Positions 1 through 6,440 are shown, counted from the first letter of the stretch. The stretch: DNA of 6,634 nt from Acidiferrobacteraceae bacterium (GCA_002713825.1 PAUU01000060.1:1-6634), one strand, 5' to 3'. The notes: generated by a model not told the origin, from the letters alone. A program made the numbers and translations.

Positions 1-19
1 TAGTCGGGTTGTCTCTCAT
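1..19 (-). CDS. 5' end of the next operon gene (partial, product unknown)
   Basis: An ATG at 19-17 on the minus strand opens a frame reading M-R-D-N-P-T before the window ends. It lies 45 bases beyond the stop of the second PhyH gene, in the same direction, and is preceded by AAGGA at 31-27 with a 7-base spacer, which is good ribosome-binding geometry. It is therefore most likely the seventh gene of the operon. Six residues cannot identify a product. The MR-x-N-P opening is reminiscent of some HpcH/HpaI-type aldolases, which would suit a catabolic operon, but that is only an impression. Confidence 0.45.
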
Positions 20-26
20 TGCAGTT

Positions 27-31
27 TCCTT
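27..31 (-). promoter_or_regulatory. Shine-Dalgarno site for the left-edge gene
   Basis: AAGGA on the minus strand, 7 bases ahead of the ATG at 19. It is the main support for a real gene start at the left edge. Confidence 0.45.
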
Positions 32-64
32 ATTGTCAGATGACTTCTCCGGCTGGCAGAACCT

Positions 65-955
65 CTAGGCCTGCGTCTCTTTTTCCTGATGCGCGAAGAT
101 AGAGGTATAGCCATCGGACCAGTCGGGCGGCATCGGCACATGCAATTCCTCATGATGAGCGTATCCCGGTTCTTCGCCCCGAACCAGCACTCCATAGCGT
201 GAACTGGGATACGCAGGGGCGGTATATGGAATGGCATCTGCGGCGCTGTATGTGAGCACCAGGACGGGTCGGCCCTGACTGCTCTGGTTCTGTCGCGAGC
301 CGTGAATGGTCCGGCTGTGATGCACGCTGACAGTACCCGCAGGACCCGTGACGGCAACCGGGCCATCTGATCCAACGCCCGCCAAATCATTCTCCCGAAC
401 AGCTGCGGTCCATTCACCCCGCTCGTCGTAGTGCTCAAATATCGGACCCAGATGGCTTCCTGGATAAAGTTCAAGCGGCCCCTGCTCTGCAGCAACATCT
501 TCCAGAAACAACAGAAACTGCATGGTTCCTGAATGCGTATGGGGATAAAAGACAAGATCCTGATGCCATTTCACCTCGGCACCGCCACCTGCCCATTTAA
601 AGTTCAACATAATCTCTCGGAACCGGACATTGGGTCCCAAAAGATCAGCCGCAATATCGGGAATAACCGAATCTGCACAAATGCCCCAAAATTCAAAATC
701 CAGGTCGTCAAGGTAGGCTGCACGCCTTAATCGGGGGTTCTTTGCAGTGTGATTACTCTCCAGATCAATCTCTTTAGAAGACTCTGTGAGTTCGCGCGTC
801 TTTTCTACGATGCGGTCCGCCGCAACCCGCAAGGGAACTAACGCTTCAGTACTGATCAACGAAGGAAAAACAAGATACCCTTGCTCGTAGTATTGCTCGC
901 GCTGCGCCTGATCGATAACTGCCGGGGCCTTGGCAAAAATCTCTTCAAGTTTCAT
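65..955 (-). CDS. Phytanoyl-CoA dioxygenase (PhyH) family Fe(II)/2-oxoglutarate oxygenase
   Basis: Predicted soluble non-haem iron oxygenase of 296 residues that would hydroxylate a small substrate while decarboxylating 2-oxoglutarate. The iron triad is visible as His131-Gln-Asp133 (in KWHQD) and His218 (in SRTIHGS). Arg229, 11 residues after the distal His, fits the 2-oxoglutarate carboxylate anchor. PGSHLG at 165-170 is the usual PhyH loop. The frame is open back to 997, but the start is placed at 955 because AGGAGG lies 4 bases before this ATG and the longer version would run deep inside the upstream gene. The start overlaps the end of the preceding PhyH gene by 11 bases, so translation is probably coupled. 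The VHHSR-x-IHGS-x-xN segment recalls PhyH enzymes that hydroxylate free amino acids, such as some proline hydroxylases, but the substrate is not determinable. It is not an obvious duplicate of its neighbour. Confidence 0.9.
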   Translation of the reverse strand: MKLEEIFAKAPAVIDQAQREQYYEQGYLVFPSLISTEALVPLRVAADRIVEKTRELTESSKEIDLESNHTAKNPRLRRAAYLDDLDFEFWGICADSVIPDIAADLLGPNVRFREIMLNFKWAGGGAEVKWHQDLVFYPHTHSGTMQFLLFLEDVAAEQGPLELYPGSHLGPIFEHYDERGEWTAAVRENDLAGVGSDGPVAVTGPAGTVSVHHSRTIHGSRQNQSSQGRPVLVLTYSAADAIPYTAPAYPSSRYGVLVRGEEPGYAHHEELHVPMPPDWSDGYTSIFAHQEKETQA

Positions 956-1766
956 CGTCCCTCCTAAAATCGTTTTCCTCTGAAAAACTGCCCGCATAAC
1001 GGTTACGCGCGCAAAGGTCGGTACCGCGCATCAGATAGAGCGGCACCCTTTGGAGATTTCTCAACTCTTGCTCATTAAGCGATGGGTATGGGCTCGACGC
1101 GTTCTGCTTTTGCTCTATCTCTCTGTCATAGTAGGAGCTCGTCGGCATAAATCTCAAGGTCATACCGCGGCGCGAATGATCCGACCGATTCGGCTCCGAT
1201 CCGTGCACAAGATACACATCATGCAAGGATATCTGTCCTGCCTCCAGCACCAGATCCACGGCTTCTGATTCCTGGAACTGGTCCTGAGTGAGTTCCTGAT
1301 TCAGTGCGAGACCCGGCGCATTATTGATTTGATGTTTCCGAACCTGTTTGCCTAAATGCGACCCTGGAATAAACCGCAAGCACCCGTTTTCGGGGGTGGC
1401 ATCATCGATCGCCATCCAGACCGTACAGGTTGCCAGAGGCCGCATCGCCCAGTACTCGCCATCCTGATGCCAGGGAGTGCGAGTTCCCACCTGAGCAGGT
1501 TTGGCGAAAAAACTCGAGTTCCATAGAGCAAAATTATTCCCAAGCACCTGTCCCACCATATTCAGAATGGTTTCGTCGCGAGCAAATTCCAGAAAACACG
1601 GATCTAACGGAATCAGTGCTGGGCAGTAATCCGAAAACGCCGGGTAGCGCTCGATAAACTGGCAATGCGCCGCGCGAATTCTGGTCAGGGTGGTCTCGCT
1701 CAACCGATAATCAGGAACAACGAAGCCTAATTTATAGTAGCGGGCTAATTCTTCATCCGTTAGCAT
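945..1766 (-). CDS. Phytanoyl-CoA dioxygenase (PhyH) family Fe(II)/2-oxoglutarate oxygenase
   Basis: A 273-residue predicted cytoplasmic oxygenase, a normal length for bacterial PhyH proteins. The iron ligands are His100-Gln-Asp102 (in PWHQDGEYW) and His188 (in YLVHGSEPN). Arg199 (or Arg200), about 11 residues later, should bind 2-oxoglutarate. The family segment FIPGSHLG lies at 132-139, preceded by the typical ENGCL turn. The WHQDGEYW-type metal loop and the LRFMPTSSYYD segment after the Arg differ clearly from the downstream PhyH protein, so the two probably act on different substrates or positions. The start at 1766 has only a weak upstream GGGG, but the opening MLTDEELARYYKLGFVV is a typical PhyH amino end. 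There are 83 bases between it and the EutA-like gene; its 3' end overlaps the next gene by 11 bases. It does not carry the ectoine hydroxylase signature as I recall it. The substrate is unknown. Confidence 0.9.
   Translation of the reverse strand: MLTDEELARYYKLGFVVPDYRLSETTLTRIRAAHCQFIERYPAFSDYCPALIPLDPCFLEFARDETILNMVGQVLGNNFALWNSSFFAKPAQVGTRTPWHQDGEYWAMRPLATCTVWMAIDDATPENGCLRFIPGSHLGKQVRKHQINNAPGLALNQELTQDQFQESEAVDLVLEAGQISLHDVYLVHGSEPNRSDHSRRGMTLRFMPTSSYYDREIEQKQNASSPYPSLNEQELRNLQRVPLYLMRGTDLCARNRYAGSFSEENDFRRDDET
960..965 (-). promoter_or_regulatory. Shine-Dalgarno site deciding the start of the second PhyH gene
   Basis: AGGAGG on the minus strand lies 4 bases before the ATG at 955 and inside the last codons of the upstream PhyH gene. 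It favours the start at 955 over the in-frame ATG at 997, and suggests that ribosomes finishing the upstream gene reload here. Confidence 0.75.
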
Positions 1767-1849
1767 GTTTGTACTACCCCGGGGCTCACATGGTGTCTCG
1801 TAGCAATCGGCTTATTACGGGCTGCCCTTAAAGTGAGACTGGAAAGGAG

Positions 1850-2647
1850 TTATGACAACTCCATTTTTAGCAACCTGCCGTAACCGTTGATCGGGGCATC
1901 GTAGCCAGTCGTACGGACAGACTCCCAGAACAGCGCCTGATTGGCACACACCACGGGTTTATTCAGCGCCTGCTCTATCTCATCGACCACGTCCACAGCG
2001 CGGATAGCCGTACAGGAGATAAACAGCGCATCAGCATCATCCCGGTCTGCCTCTTTAGCCGCGCTGACGATCGCTTCCGGAGGAATACGTGCCATATCGT
2101 TATCGTTCGCGAAATGAAAACTTGTTATCGCAGTGACCTGCGGTCCGTGTTCTTGAATGTAATCCACCAGAGACGCATTGACGTCATCGGTATAGGGCGT
2201 CAGTACCGCAATCCTTTCAGCGTTGAACTGGTTGAGGGCTCGCAGTCCGGCCGTAATCGGCGTAATAACCGGTATACCTGGTCGGACGCTGCGGATATTC
2301 TCCGCTACCGTGTCATACCCCATCGCGGCCGTGCCTGAGGTGCAGCAATACACCATCGCATCCAACCGGCCGTCGGGAATAATCAGTGAAGCGGCATCGG
2401 CAAGCCGCGGGCCCATGGTCTTGAGGTTTTCAACCGTGCATGGATTGACGTTAAGCACCCGTGAAACGAAAACGGCGACTTCATCGCCTGGGCGCATGTT
2501 CATAAAGTCACGCTCCACCACGTAATCACTCGCCAGAGCGATCAGCCCAATCCGGTGAGCTCCGGGTCCGTTGTCAAGCGTGGTCTGCGCTTTCAGCTCG
2601 GCGGCAGAAAATGCCGAGGCCGACTGTGTTGATGACACTGAGCTCAT
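1850..2647 (-). CDS. Asp/Glu racemase superfamily protein, EutA/maleate isomerase-like
   Basis: A 265-residue cytoplasmic protein of the Asp/Glu racemase fold (the group of maleate cis-trans isomerase, arylmalonate decarboxylase and EutA). Two lobes, each with a catalytic-type cysteine, are visible: Cys102 in YCCTSGTAAMG and Cys212 in FISCTAIRA, as expected for two-cysteine proton transfer. RIGLIALASDYVVERDF (residues 32-48), the NP-x-T-xEN segment at 68-74 and DMARIPPE-IV-AA (184-197) resemble EutA proteins of hydroxyectoine degradation more than classical glutamate racemase (MurI). The first ~30 residues are Ser/Ala-rich and look dispensable, so the true start could be slightly internal; ATG 2647 has only a weak ribosome site and lies 18 bases after the PLP gene, suggesting co-transcription. 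EutB and EutC, the usual partners of EutA, are absent here, so hydroxyectoine should not be assumed as substrate. The fold is sure; the precise reaction is not. Confidence 0.88.
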   Translation of the reverse strand: MSSVSSTQSASAFSAAELKAQTTLDNGPGAHRIGLIALASDYVVERDFMNMRPGDEVAVFVSRVLNVNPCTVENLKTMGPRLADAASLIIPDGRLDAMVYCCTSGTAAMGYDTVAENIRSVRPGIPVITPITAGLRALNQFNAERIAVLTPYTDDVNASLVDYIQEHGPQVTAITSFHFANDNDMARIPPEAIVSAAKEADRDDADALFISCTAIRAVDVVDEIEQALNKPVVCANQALFWESVRTTGYDAPINGYGRLLKMELS

Positions 2648-2665
2648 AGTTGCACCCGATATGGC

Positions 2666-3874
2666 CTAACCAAGGACCCGGACAAGATCCTCGCACAGGT
2701 CATCCGAATCTTCCAGTCCGACCGAAAGGCGGTACACCCCGTCTCCGGCGAATTCCCGATAGGCAGCGAGTTGCTCACCAGACAGGCCATAACTCGATGC
2801 CATCAGGTCATCGGTTCCCATCCAGCAAATCAGACTGCGATGATGACCAAGCGACACCGCATAGTGAATGATCTCAAGATCTGACATCATCTTCTGCGCA
2901 AGATCCGCGCCTTGGTCGATCTGAAATGACAGCATGCCGGAAAAGTTGTCCATCTGTTTTTTCGCAAGATCGTGATGCGGATGACTCACAAGACCTGGAT
3001 ACAGCACTTTTTTGACCTTTGGGTGCGCCTCGAGGAAATGCGCAACCGCCATCGCGTTGACCTCATGAGACTCCATACGTATCGGCAACGTTGCCAGTCC
3101 CCGGTTGATCAGCCACGCGTTAAAGGGGCTCATCACGCCACCCACATGAATCTGGCCGTCAGTCTCAATGGCGCGCATATGCTCTTCTGAAGCCAGTACC
3201 GCACCCCCCATGGCATCGCCATGGCCACAGCAGTACTTGGTCAGCGAATGAATAACGTAATCAGCACCCAGGGTCATCGGACGGGTGGCCATGGGGGAGG
3301 CAAAAGTTGAATCAATCGCCAGTCGAGCGCCATGCTGGTGAGCAATCTCAGCCACCGCCGCGATATCAGTGATGCGAGTCGTCGGGTTGGCAGGCGTCTC
3401 TCCCCAGACCAATACTGTCTCTGGCGTTACCGCCTGCTCCAGTGCATTCAGGTCGGAGAAATTCGCCGTTACGACCTCGATGCCCATGCGCTTAAGGTCA
3501 TTACGGGCGAGCTCTGCGGTACCAGGATAGTTGGCATCGCTCATGACGAGACGATCCCCCGTCTTCAGGACACTGAAAAGCACAGCCGAGGTCGCCGCCA
3601 TACCTGAGGCAAAACACCGACATGCCGGTGCCTCTTCCAGTACCGCCATTTTGTCTTCCAGCTGTTGAACCGTTGGGTTGCGCCAGCGACTGTAAATAAA
3701 CGGCGCGTCTTCAGGAATATCATAAGCAGAAAAACCTACTGGCTCGTCCAGCACGAATGTGCTCGACATCACGATGTTGGGAGCCGATGCCCGGGTAACC
3801 GGATCGGGTGCCTCACCCGCATGTACCGCCAGCGTGCGGGTTTTTCTGTTTTTCTGATCGTGCTGTCGCGCCAT
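2666..3874 (-). CDS. PLP-dependent trans-sulfuration family enzyme (cystathionine gamma-synthase/lyase type)
   Basis: A 402-residue fold-type I PLP enzyme of the Cys/Met metabolism family, full length. Motifs in order: Y61-S-R63 with NPT (phosphate-binding residues supplied by the partner subunit), SGM at 90-92, Tyr116 in the NYPGT segment where the ring-stacking Tyr is expected, Asp188 in AIDSTF (pyridine nitrogen), Lys213 in HSLTKYCCGHGD (Schiff-base lysine), and R382 in YRLSVGLED (substrate carboxylate). Members catalyse beta- or gamma-elimination or replacement on amino acids, including cystathionine gamma-synthase, cystathionine lyases and methionine gamma-lyase. The reaction type cannot be separated by eye. 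The Cys-Cys-Gly-His after the lysine departs from the common Y-x-x-GH-S/T-D. No methionine or cysteine genes lie nearby, so a catabolic elimination step in the operon's own pathway is more likely than sulfur assimilation. The start is supported by AAAGGA seven bases before the ATG. Confidence 0.92.
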   Translation of the reverse strand: MARQHDQKNRKTRTLAVHAGEAPDPVTRASAPNIVMSSTFVLDEPVGFSAYDIPEDAPFIYSRWRNPTVQQLEDKMAVLEEAPACRCFASGMAATSAVLFSVLKTGDRLVMSDANYPGTAELARNDLKRMGIEVVTANFSDLNALEQAVTPETVLVWGETPANPTTRITDIAAVAEIAHQHGARLAIDSTFASPMATRPMTLGADYVIHSLTKYCCGHGDAMGGAVLASEEHMRAIETDGQIHVGGVMSPFNAWLINRGLATLPIRMESHEVNAMAVAHFLEAHPKVKKVLYPGLVSHPHHDLAKKQMDNFSGMLSFQIDQGADLAQKMMSDLEIIHYAVSLGHHRSLICWMGTDDLMASSYGLSGEQLAAYREFAGDGVYRLSVGLEDSDDLCEDLVRVLG

Positions 3875-3913
3875 TGTGATTCCTTTAATGAATTGTCAGT
3901 CCTTTACAGGTCG

Positions 3914-3943
3914 ATATTGTGAGCGACAAGATGAGCGTGTCAA
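3914..3943 (-). promoter_or_regulatory. Possible internal sigma-70-type promoter before the PLP gene
   Basis: In the 91-base gap between the second enolase-family gene and the PLP gene, the minus strand has a perfect TTGACA (3943-3938), an 18-base spacer and CAATAT (3919-3914, three of six matches to TATAAT), about 40 bases upstream of the PLP start. This could give separate expression of the distal genes. The weak -10 box keeps confidence low. Confidence 0.3.
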
Positions 3944-3965
3944 AAGGCCTGATGTCGCATTTACG

Positions 3966-5084
3966 CTAGTGAAACTCGCATACTGGCTTTCTGAGCACAT
4001 CCATCAGCGGATCGACCCCCAACCCGGGTTCTGACGGCGCGGTCATATAGCCGTCTGCGACCTGCGGGCCGCCACTGGCAATAGCGATGCTCGCGTAGTC
4101 GTGAAATGCTGACGACTGAAAATGAAATGCCCGTGGTGTCGACTGCGCCAGATGCGCAATCGCAGATGTCGCGATCTCTCCTCCCCAACTGTCTTCGATG
4201 GTCATAACAATACCCAGTTGAACACAAAGATCCCGCACCTGACGAGCGCGGGTGAGCCCTCCCATCCGGTTGATCTTCAGATTGATCAGATCCATCGCAT
4301 TATCACGATGTCCGCGCAACAGGATCGGTAATCCATCCATACATTCATCCAGAATGACTGGCAGGTTGGTGTGCTGGCGTACCGCGAGGCACTCTTCGTA
4401 ACTAAGGCAGGGCTGCTCAATAAAGCACGACAATTGACGCTCCTGGAACATTTGCTCTACCGCACCCACCACACGTAGAGCATCGTGCTGCTTCCAACCG
4501 GTATTGGCATCTGCATCCACAACATCGCCCGGCTGCATCTCGGCAAGTACCCTTCTGAAGCGTTCTATATCGGTCTCGGGATGTTCTCCTACTTTGATCT
4601 GGAAATGATCAAAGCCTGACTGACGATACTCAACAAAACGCTCTGCCATCAGTCCTGGATCGGCGCGCGCCACAACTTTAAATAGTTGTACCCGTTCCTG
4701 GAGTCTGCCGCCCAGTAACTGATACACCGGCATGCCCGTTGCCTTGCCCAGGATATCCCAGCAGGCCATATCGATTGCGGACTTGACGTAGGGGTGGCCC
4801 TTTAGGAGTTCATCCATTCTGAGATTAACCTTGTCCAACTGGGTCGGGTCCTCGCCCATAAGGCCAGGAGCCAGCACCGACACACCCGTGCGCACCCCTT
4901 CTGCGTATGCGGCAAGATAAGAGGGCCCCAACGGACAACTTTCTCCTACGCCCGTTAAACCCTCATCGGTATCAATGAGGACAACCGTACTGTCAAAAGC
5001 CGAAAAGGACTGGGTGGACCAACTGTACGCACCCTCCTTCATCGGCAGGTCGACCTGGAATATGCGAATTCGAGATATTTTCAC
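3966..5084 (-). CDS. Enolase superfamily, cis-3-hydroxy-L-proline dehydratase / hydroxyproline-betaine epimerase-like
   Basis: A 372-residue muconate-lactonizing-enzyme-type member of the enolase superfamily. The amino capping domain (about 1-125) carries the 20s loop LPMKEGAYSWST; the barrel follows. Catalytic set: Gln162-Ile-Lys164 on the second strand, metal ligands Asp192 (DANTGW), Glu223 (IEQP) and Asp246 (LDECMD), and Lys270 on the sixth strand (NLKINRMGG), with EDSWGGEI at 297-304. A lone second-strand Lys facing a sixth-strand Lys is the arrangement of racemases/epimerases and of cis-3-hydroxy-L-proline dehydratase. The blocks ESCPLGPSY, KSAIDMACWDILGKATG and IEQPCLSYEECL strongly recall that dehydratase and its 4-hydroxyproline-betaine 2-epimerase relatives (from memory, not a search). 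The start codon is GTG, supported by AGGAGAGG 6 bases upstream. It lies 49 bases after the other enolase-family gene. Superfamily assignment is firm; the substrate is inferred. Confidence 0.92.
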   Translation of the reverse strand: MKISRIRIFQVDLPMKEGAYSWSTQSFSAFDSTVVLIDTDEGLTGVGESCPLGPSYLAAYAEGVRTGVSVLAPGLMGEDPTQLDKVNLRMDELLKGHPYVKSAIDMACWDILGKATGMPVYQLLGGRLQERVQLFKVVARADPGLMAERFVEYRQSGFDHFQIKVGEHPETDIERFRRVLAEMQPGDVVDADANTGWKQHDALRVVGAVEQMFQERQLSCFIEQPCLSYEECLAVRQHTNLPVILDECMDGLPILLRGHRDNAMDLINLKINRMGGLTRARQVRDLCVQLGIVMTIEDSWGGEIATSAIAHLAQSTPRAFHFQSSAFHDYASIAIASGGPQVADGYMTAPSEPGLGVDPLMDVLRKPVCEFH

Positions 5085-5090
5085 CGGGGT

Positions 5091-5098
5091 CCTCTCCT
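5091..5098 (-). promoter_or_regulatory. Shine-Dalgarno site supporting a GTG start
   Basis: AGGAGAGG on the minus strand lies 6 bases before GTG at 5084. The next in-frame ATG is at residue 15, inside the conserved capping domain, so GTG is the start. Confidence 0.7.
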
Positions 5099-5133
5099 GG
5101 ATGGGCGCAAATTAGCGAAAGCCGCTTTGGGTT

Positions 5134-6273
5134 TTATCGAACTACCGCTGCCTGTTCGATATGTCGAGCCGCAGCCTGAGCCACGGCGTCATTATCAATT
5201 ACAAAGCCCAAACCTGGCGCATCGAAGACACCAAGTTTAGCGTCCTCAAGCGATAAATCTGGGCTGGCGATCACATCTGAAGTCAGCAAGTGATTCATGT
5301 ACTGATTGGCATCATCTAGGTTGGGAATCACAAGCCCTGCCTGATGCGCGGCACACGTCGTGATGCCGGTCTCGTACAAGCCATGAAGGCAAATATTAAG
5401 TCCGCCTTTCCTCGCGGCAGCCGCCGCTTCCATAAGAGGGCCGATGCCGCCGGCTTCGTGCAGGCCGAGCACGATGAGATCGGCCGCCCCCATTTGAGTC
5501 ACCGCCGCGACATCAACCGCATTGAAGACAGATTGATCCGCCGAGATTGCAACGGAGCTTGCATCCTTGATCTCCTTAAGAGCGCTGAGACTGCGGTGAT
5601 CGCAAGGCTGTTCGATCATCTCAGGGTTAAACGCTTTCAGGGACTCGATCATGCGTATTGCGTCAAGCGGATCCCAGGCTTCGTTCGGGTCTAGCCGCAA
5701 ACGGATATCAGGGCCCACCGCCTCACGGACGTGCCGTACGATCTCCATATCAAGCTCGTCACCCCGCCCCACCTTACAATAGATCGTGCGGTGCCCCTGC
5801 TGAACCAAAGCTACAGCATCTCGGGCAAGGTCTTTGGGCTCCGAACCCTGAATGAAACCAAAGTACTCAACGTACTGCCGCTGTGCACCGCCCAGCAGTT
5901 CATAAACCTGCCGATCAAGCGCTTTCCCCTGTAAATCCCAAAGGGCCATCTCCAAACCTGCCAACACTTGCCCACCAAAACGCGGCGCACTACCGGTTCC
6001 CCGAAACTGAAAAAGTGACTGATAACAGACGGTCATCAGGCGGTCTCGATCAAAGACAGACTGGCCGATCAGACATTTTGCCGCCTCTTCGACAAAAGCC
6101 TGCACCCCTTTTGCGGTAGGTGTTGCCAGACACTCCCCAAACCCCACGAATCCGTTTTCGCCGCAGATCTCAATCAATAAGACCTCCGCACCTTGCGTGA
6201 CCCCCTGAGACCAGTAATAGGGCTGGGCATAGGGGATCAAAAGCGGCGTGAACTTGATTTCTCTAATTTTCAT
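5134..6273 (-). CDS. Mandelate racemase/muconate lactonizing enzyme-like protein (enolase superfamily), atypical active site
   Basis: A 379-residue enolase-superfamily protein and the first complete gene of the operon. The capping domain occupies about 1-130 (GECLATP at 46-52, LEMALWDLQGKALDRQVYELLGG at 107-129), then the (beta/alpha)-barrel. Metal ligands are present: Asp195 (LDPNEAW), Glu221 (MIEQPC) and Asp246 (ISADQS). The second strand has Tyr165-Cys-Lys167 in place of the usual Lys-x-Lys. At the sixth strand Gly270 (VLGLHEAGG) occupies the position of the Lys of muconate-lactonizing enzymes or the Asp of mandelate racemase. His297 (CLHGLYETG) is where mandelate racemase has its seventh-strand catalytic His. 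One base (Lys167) and one possible acid (His297) therefore remain, more compatible with dehydration than racemisation. The substrate is unknown, probably an acid sugar or hydroxy/amino acid. The start follows AGAAGG at a rather long spacing. It is not closely similar to the neighbouring enolase-family protein. Confidence 0.9.
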   Translation of the reverse strand: MKIREIKFTPLLIPYAQPYYWSQGVTQGAEVLLIEICGENGFVGFGECLATPTAKGVQAFVEEAAKCLIGQSVFDRDRLMTVCYQSLFQFRGTGSAPRFGGQVLAGLEMALWDLQGKALDRQVYELLGGAQRQYVEYFGFIQGSEPKDLARDAVALVQQGHRTIYCKVGRGDELDMEIVRHVREAVGPDIRLRLDPNEAWDPLDAIRMIESLKAFNPEMIEQPCDHRSLSALKEIKDASSVAISADQSVFNAVDVAAVTQMGAADLIVLGLHEAGGIGPLMEAAAAARKGGLNICLHGLYETGITTCAAHQAGLVIPNLDDANQYMNHLLTSDVIASPDLSLEDAKLGVFDAPGLGFVIDNDAVAQAAARHIEQAAVVR

Positions 6274-6299
6274 GAGTTTATGGCCCTTCTATGGGGTCA

Positions 6300-6440
6300 T
6301 TAGGTCCTGAATCTATCCATGCCCGGCAGAAGAGTCGTGCCGATAAAGATCAGTACGAACACTACCCAAAGCGTCACCAAACTGATTTCAAACCGAACTA
6401 GAATCGCACTCCGAAGCATATAAAGTAATATTCTGACCAT
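6300..6440 (-). pseudogene. Truncated amino end of a dipeptide-type ABC permease (or a small membrane protein)
   Basis: A 46-codon frame begins at ATG 6440 (a second in-frame ATG at 6419), immediately after an in-frame TGA, and ends with TAA at 6302-6300, 26 bases before the first enolase-family gene. It has a basic amino end, one strongly hydrophobic segment (SLVTLWVVFVLIFIGTTLLP) and then stops. That pattern, with TLWVV-x-VLIF-x-GT-x-LLPG, is the typical first transmembrane helix of DppB/OppB-type permeases, which continue with Asp and about 270 further residues. Here the frame reads LLPGMDRFRT and ends, and no continuation is visible in the remaining bases. I read it as the 5' stub of a deleted permease gene that once headed or preceded the operon. 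It could instead be a genuine one-helix small protein. No good ribosome site precedes either ATG. Confidence 0.5.

Noticed and set aside
16..555. Open minus-strand frame of 179 codons overlapping the second PhyH gene
   Set aside because: It is in a different frame of a well-supported PhyH gene, has a low-complexity Arg-rich translation and shows no family motif.
956..997. Longer amino end of the second PhyH gene starting at ATG 997
   Set aside because: It would lie inside the upstream PhyH gene, while AGGAGG directly precedes the ATG at 955 and the added residues do not resemble a PhyH amino end.
65..1766. Ectoine hydroxylase (EctD) identity for either PhyH protein, tempting because of the EutA-like neighbour
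   Set aside because: Neither iron-binding loop resembles the ectoine hydroxylase signature as I recall it (FxWHSDFETWH); only the general HxD...H and Arg pattern is shared.
1846..1862. Perfect 6-base inverted repeat GGAGTT-ATGAC-AACTCC followed by TTTTT on the plus strand, over the stop codon of the EutA-like gene
   Set aside because: The stem is short and AT-containing, and the T-run faces the plus strand, where no gene ends. On the transcribed minus strand there is no U-tract after it. It is probably chance.
2223..2525. Plus-strand open frames opposite the EutA-like gene, and similar ones opposite the other genes
   Set aside because: They lie wholly antisense to genes with complete catalytic motifs, lack ribosome sites and recognisable domains, and are explained as shadows.
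5085..5133. Terminator between the two enolase-family genes (AAAGC/GCTTT around 5117-5128)
   Set aside because: The two arms are separated by a single base and cannot form a stable loop, and no T-tract follows on the transcribed strand.
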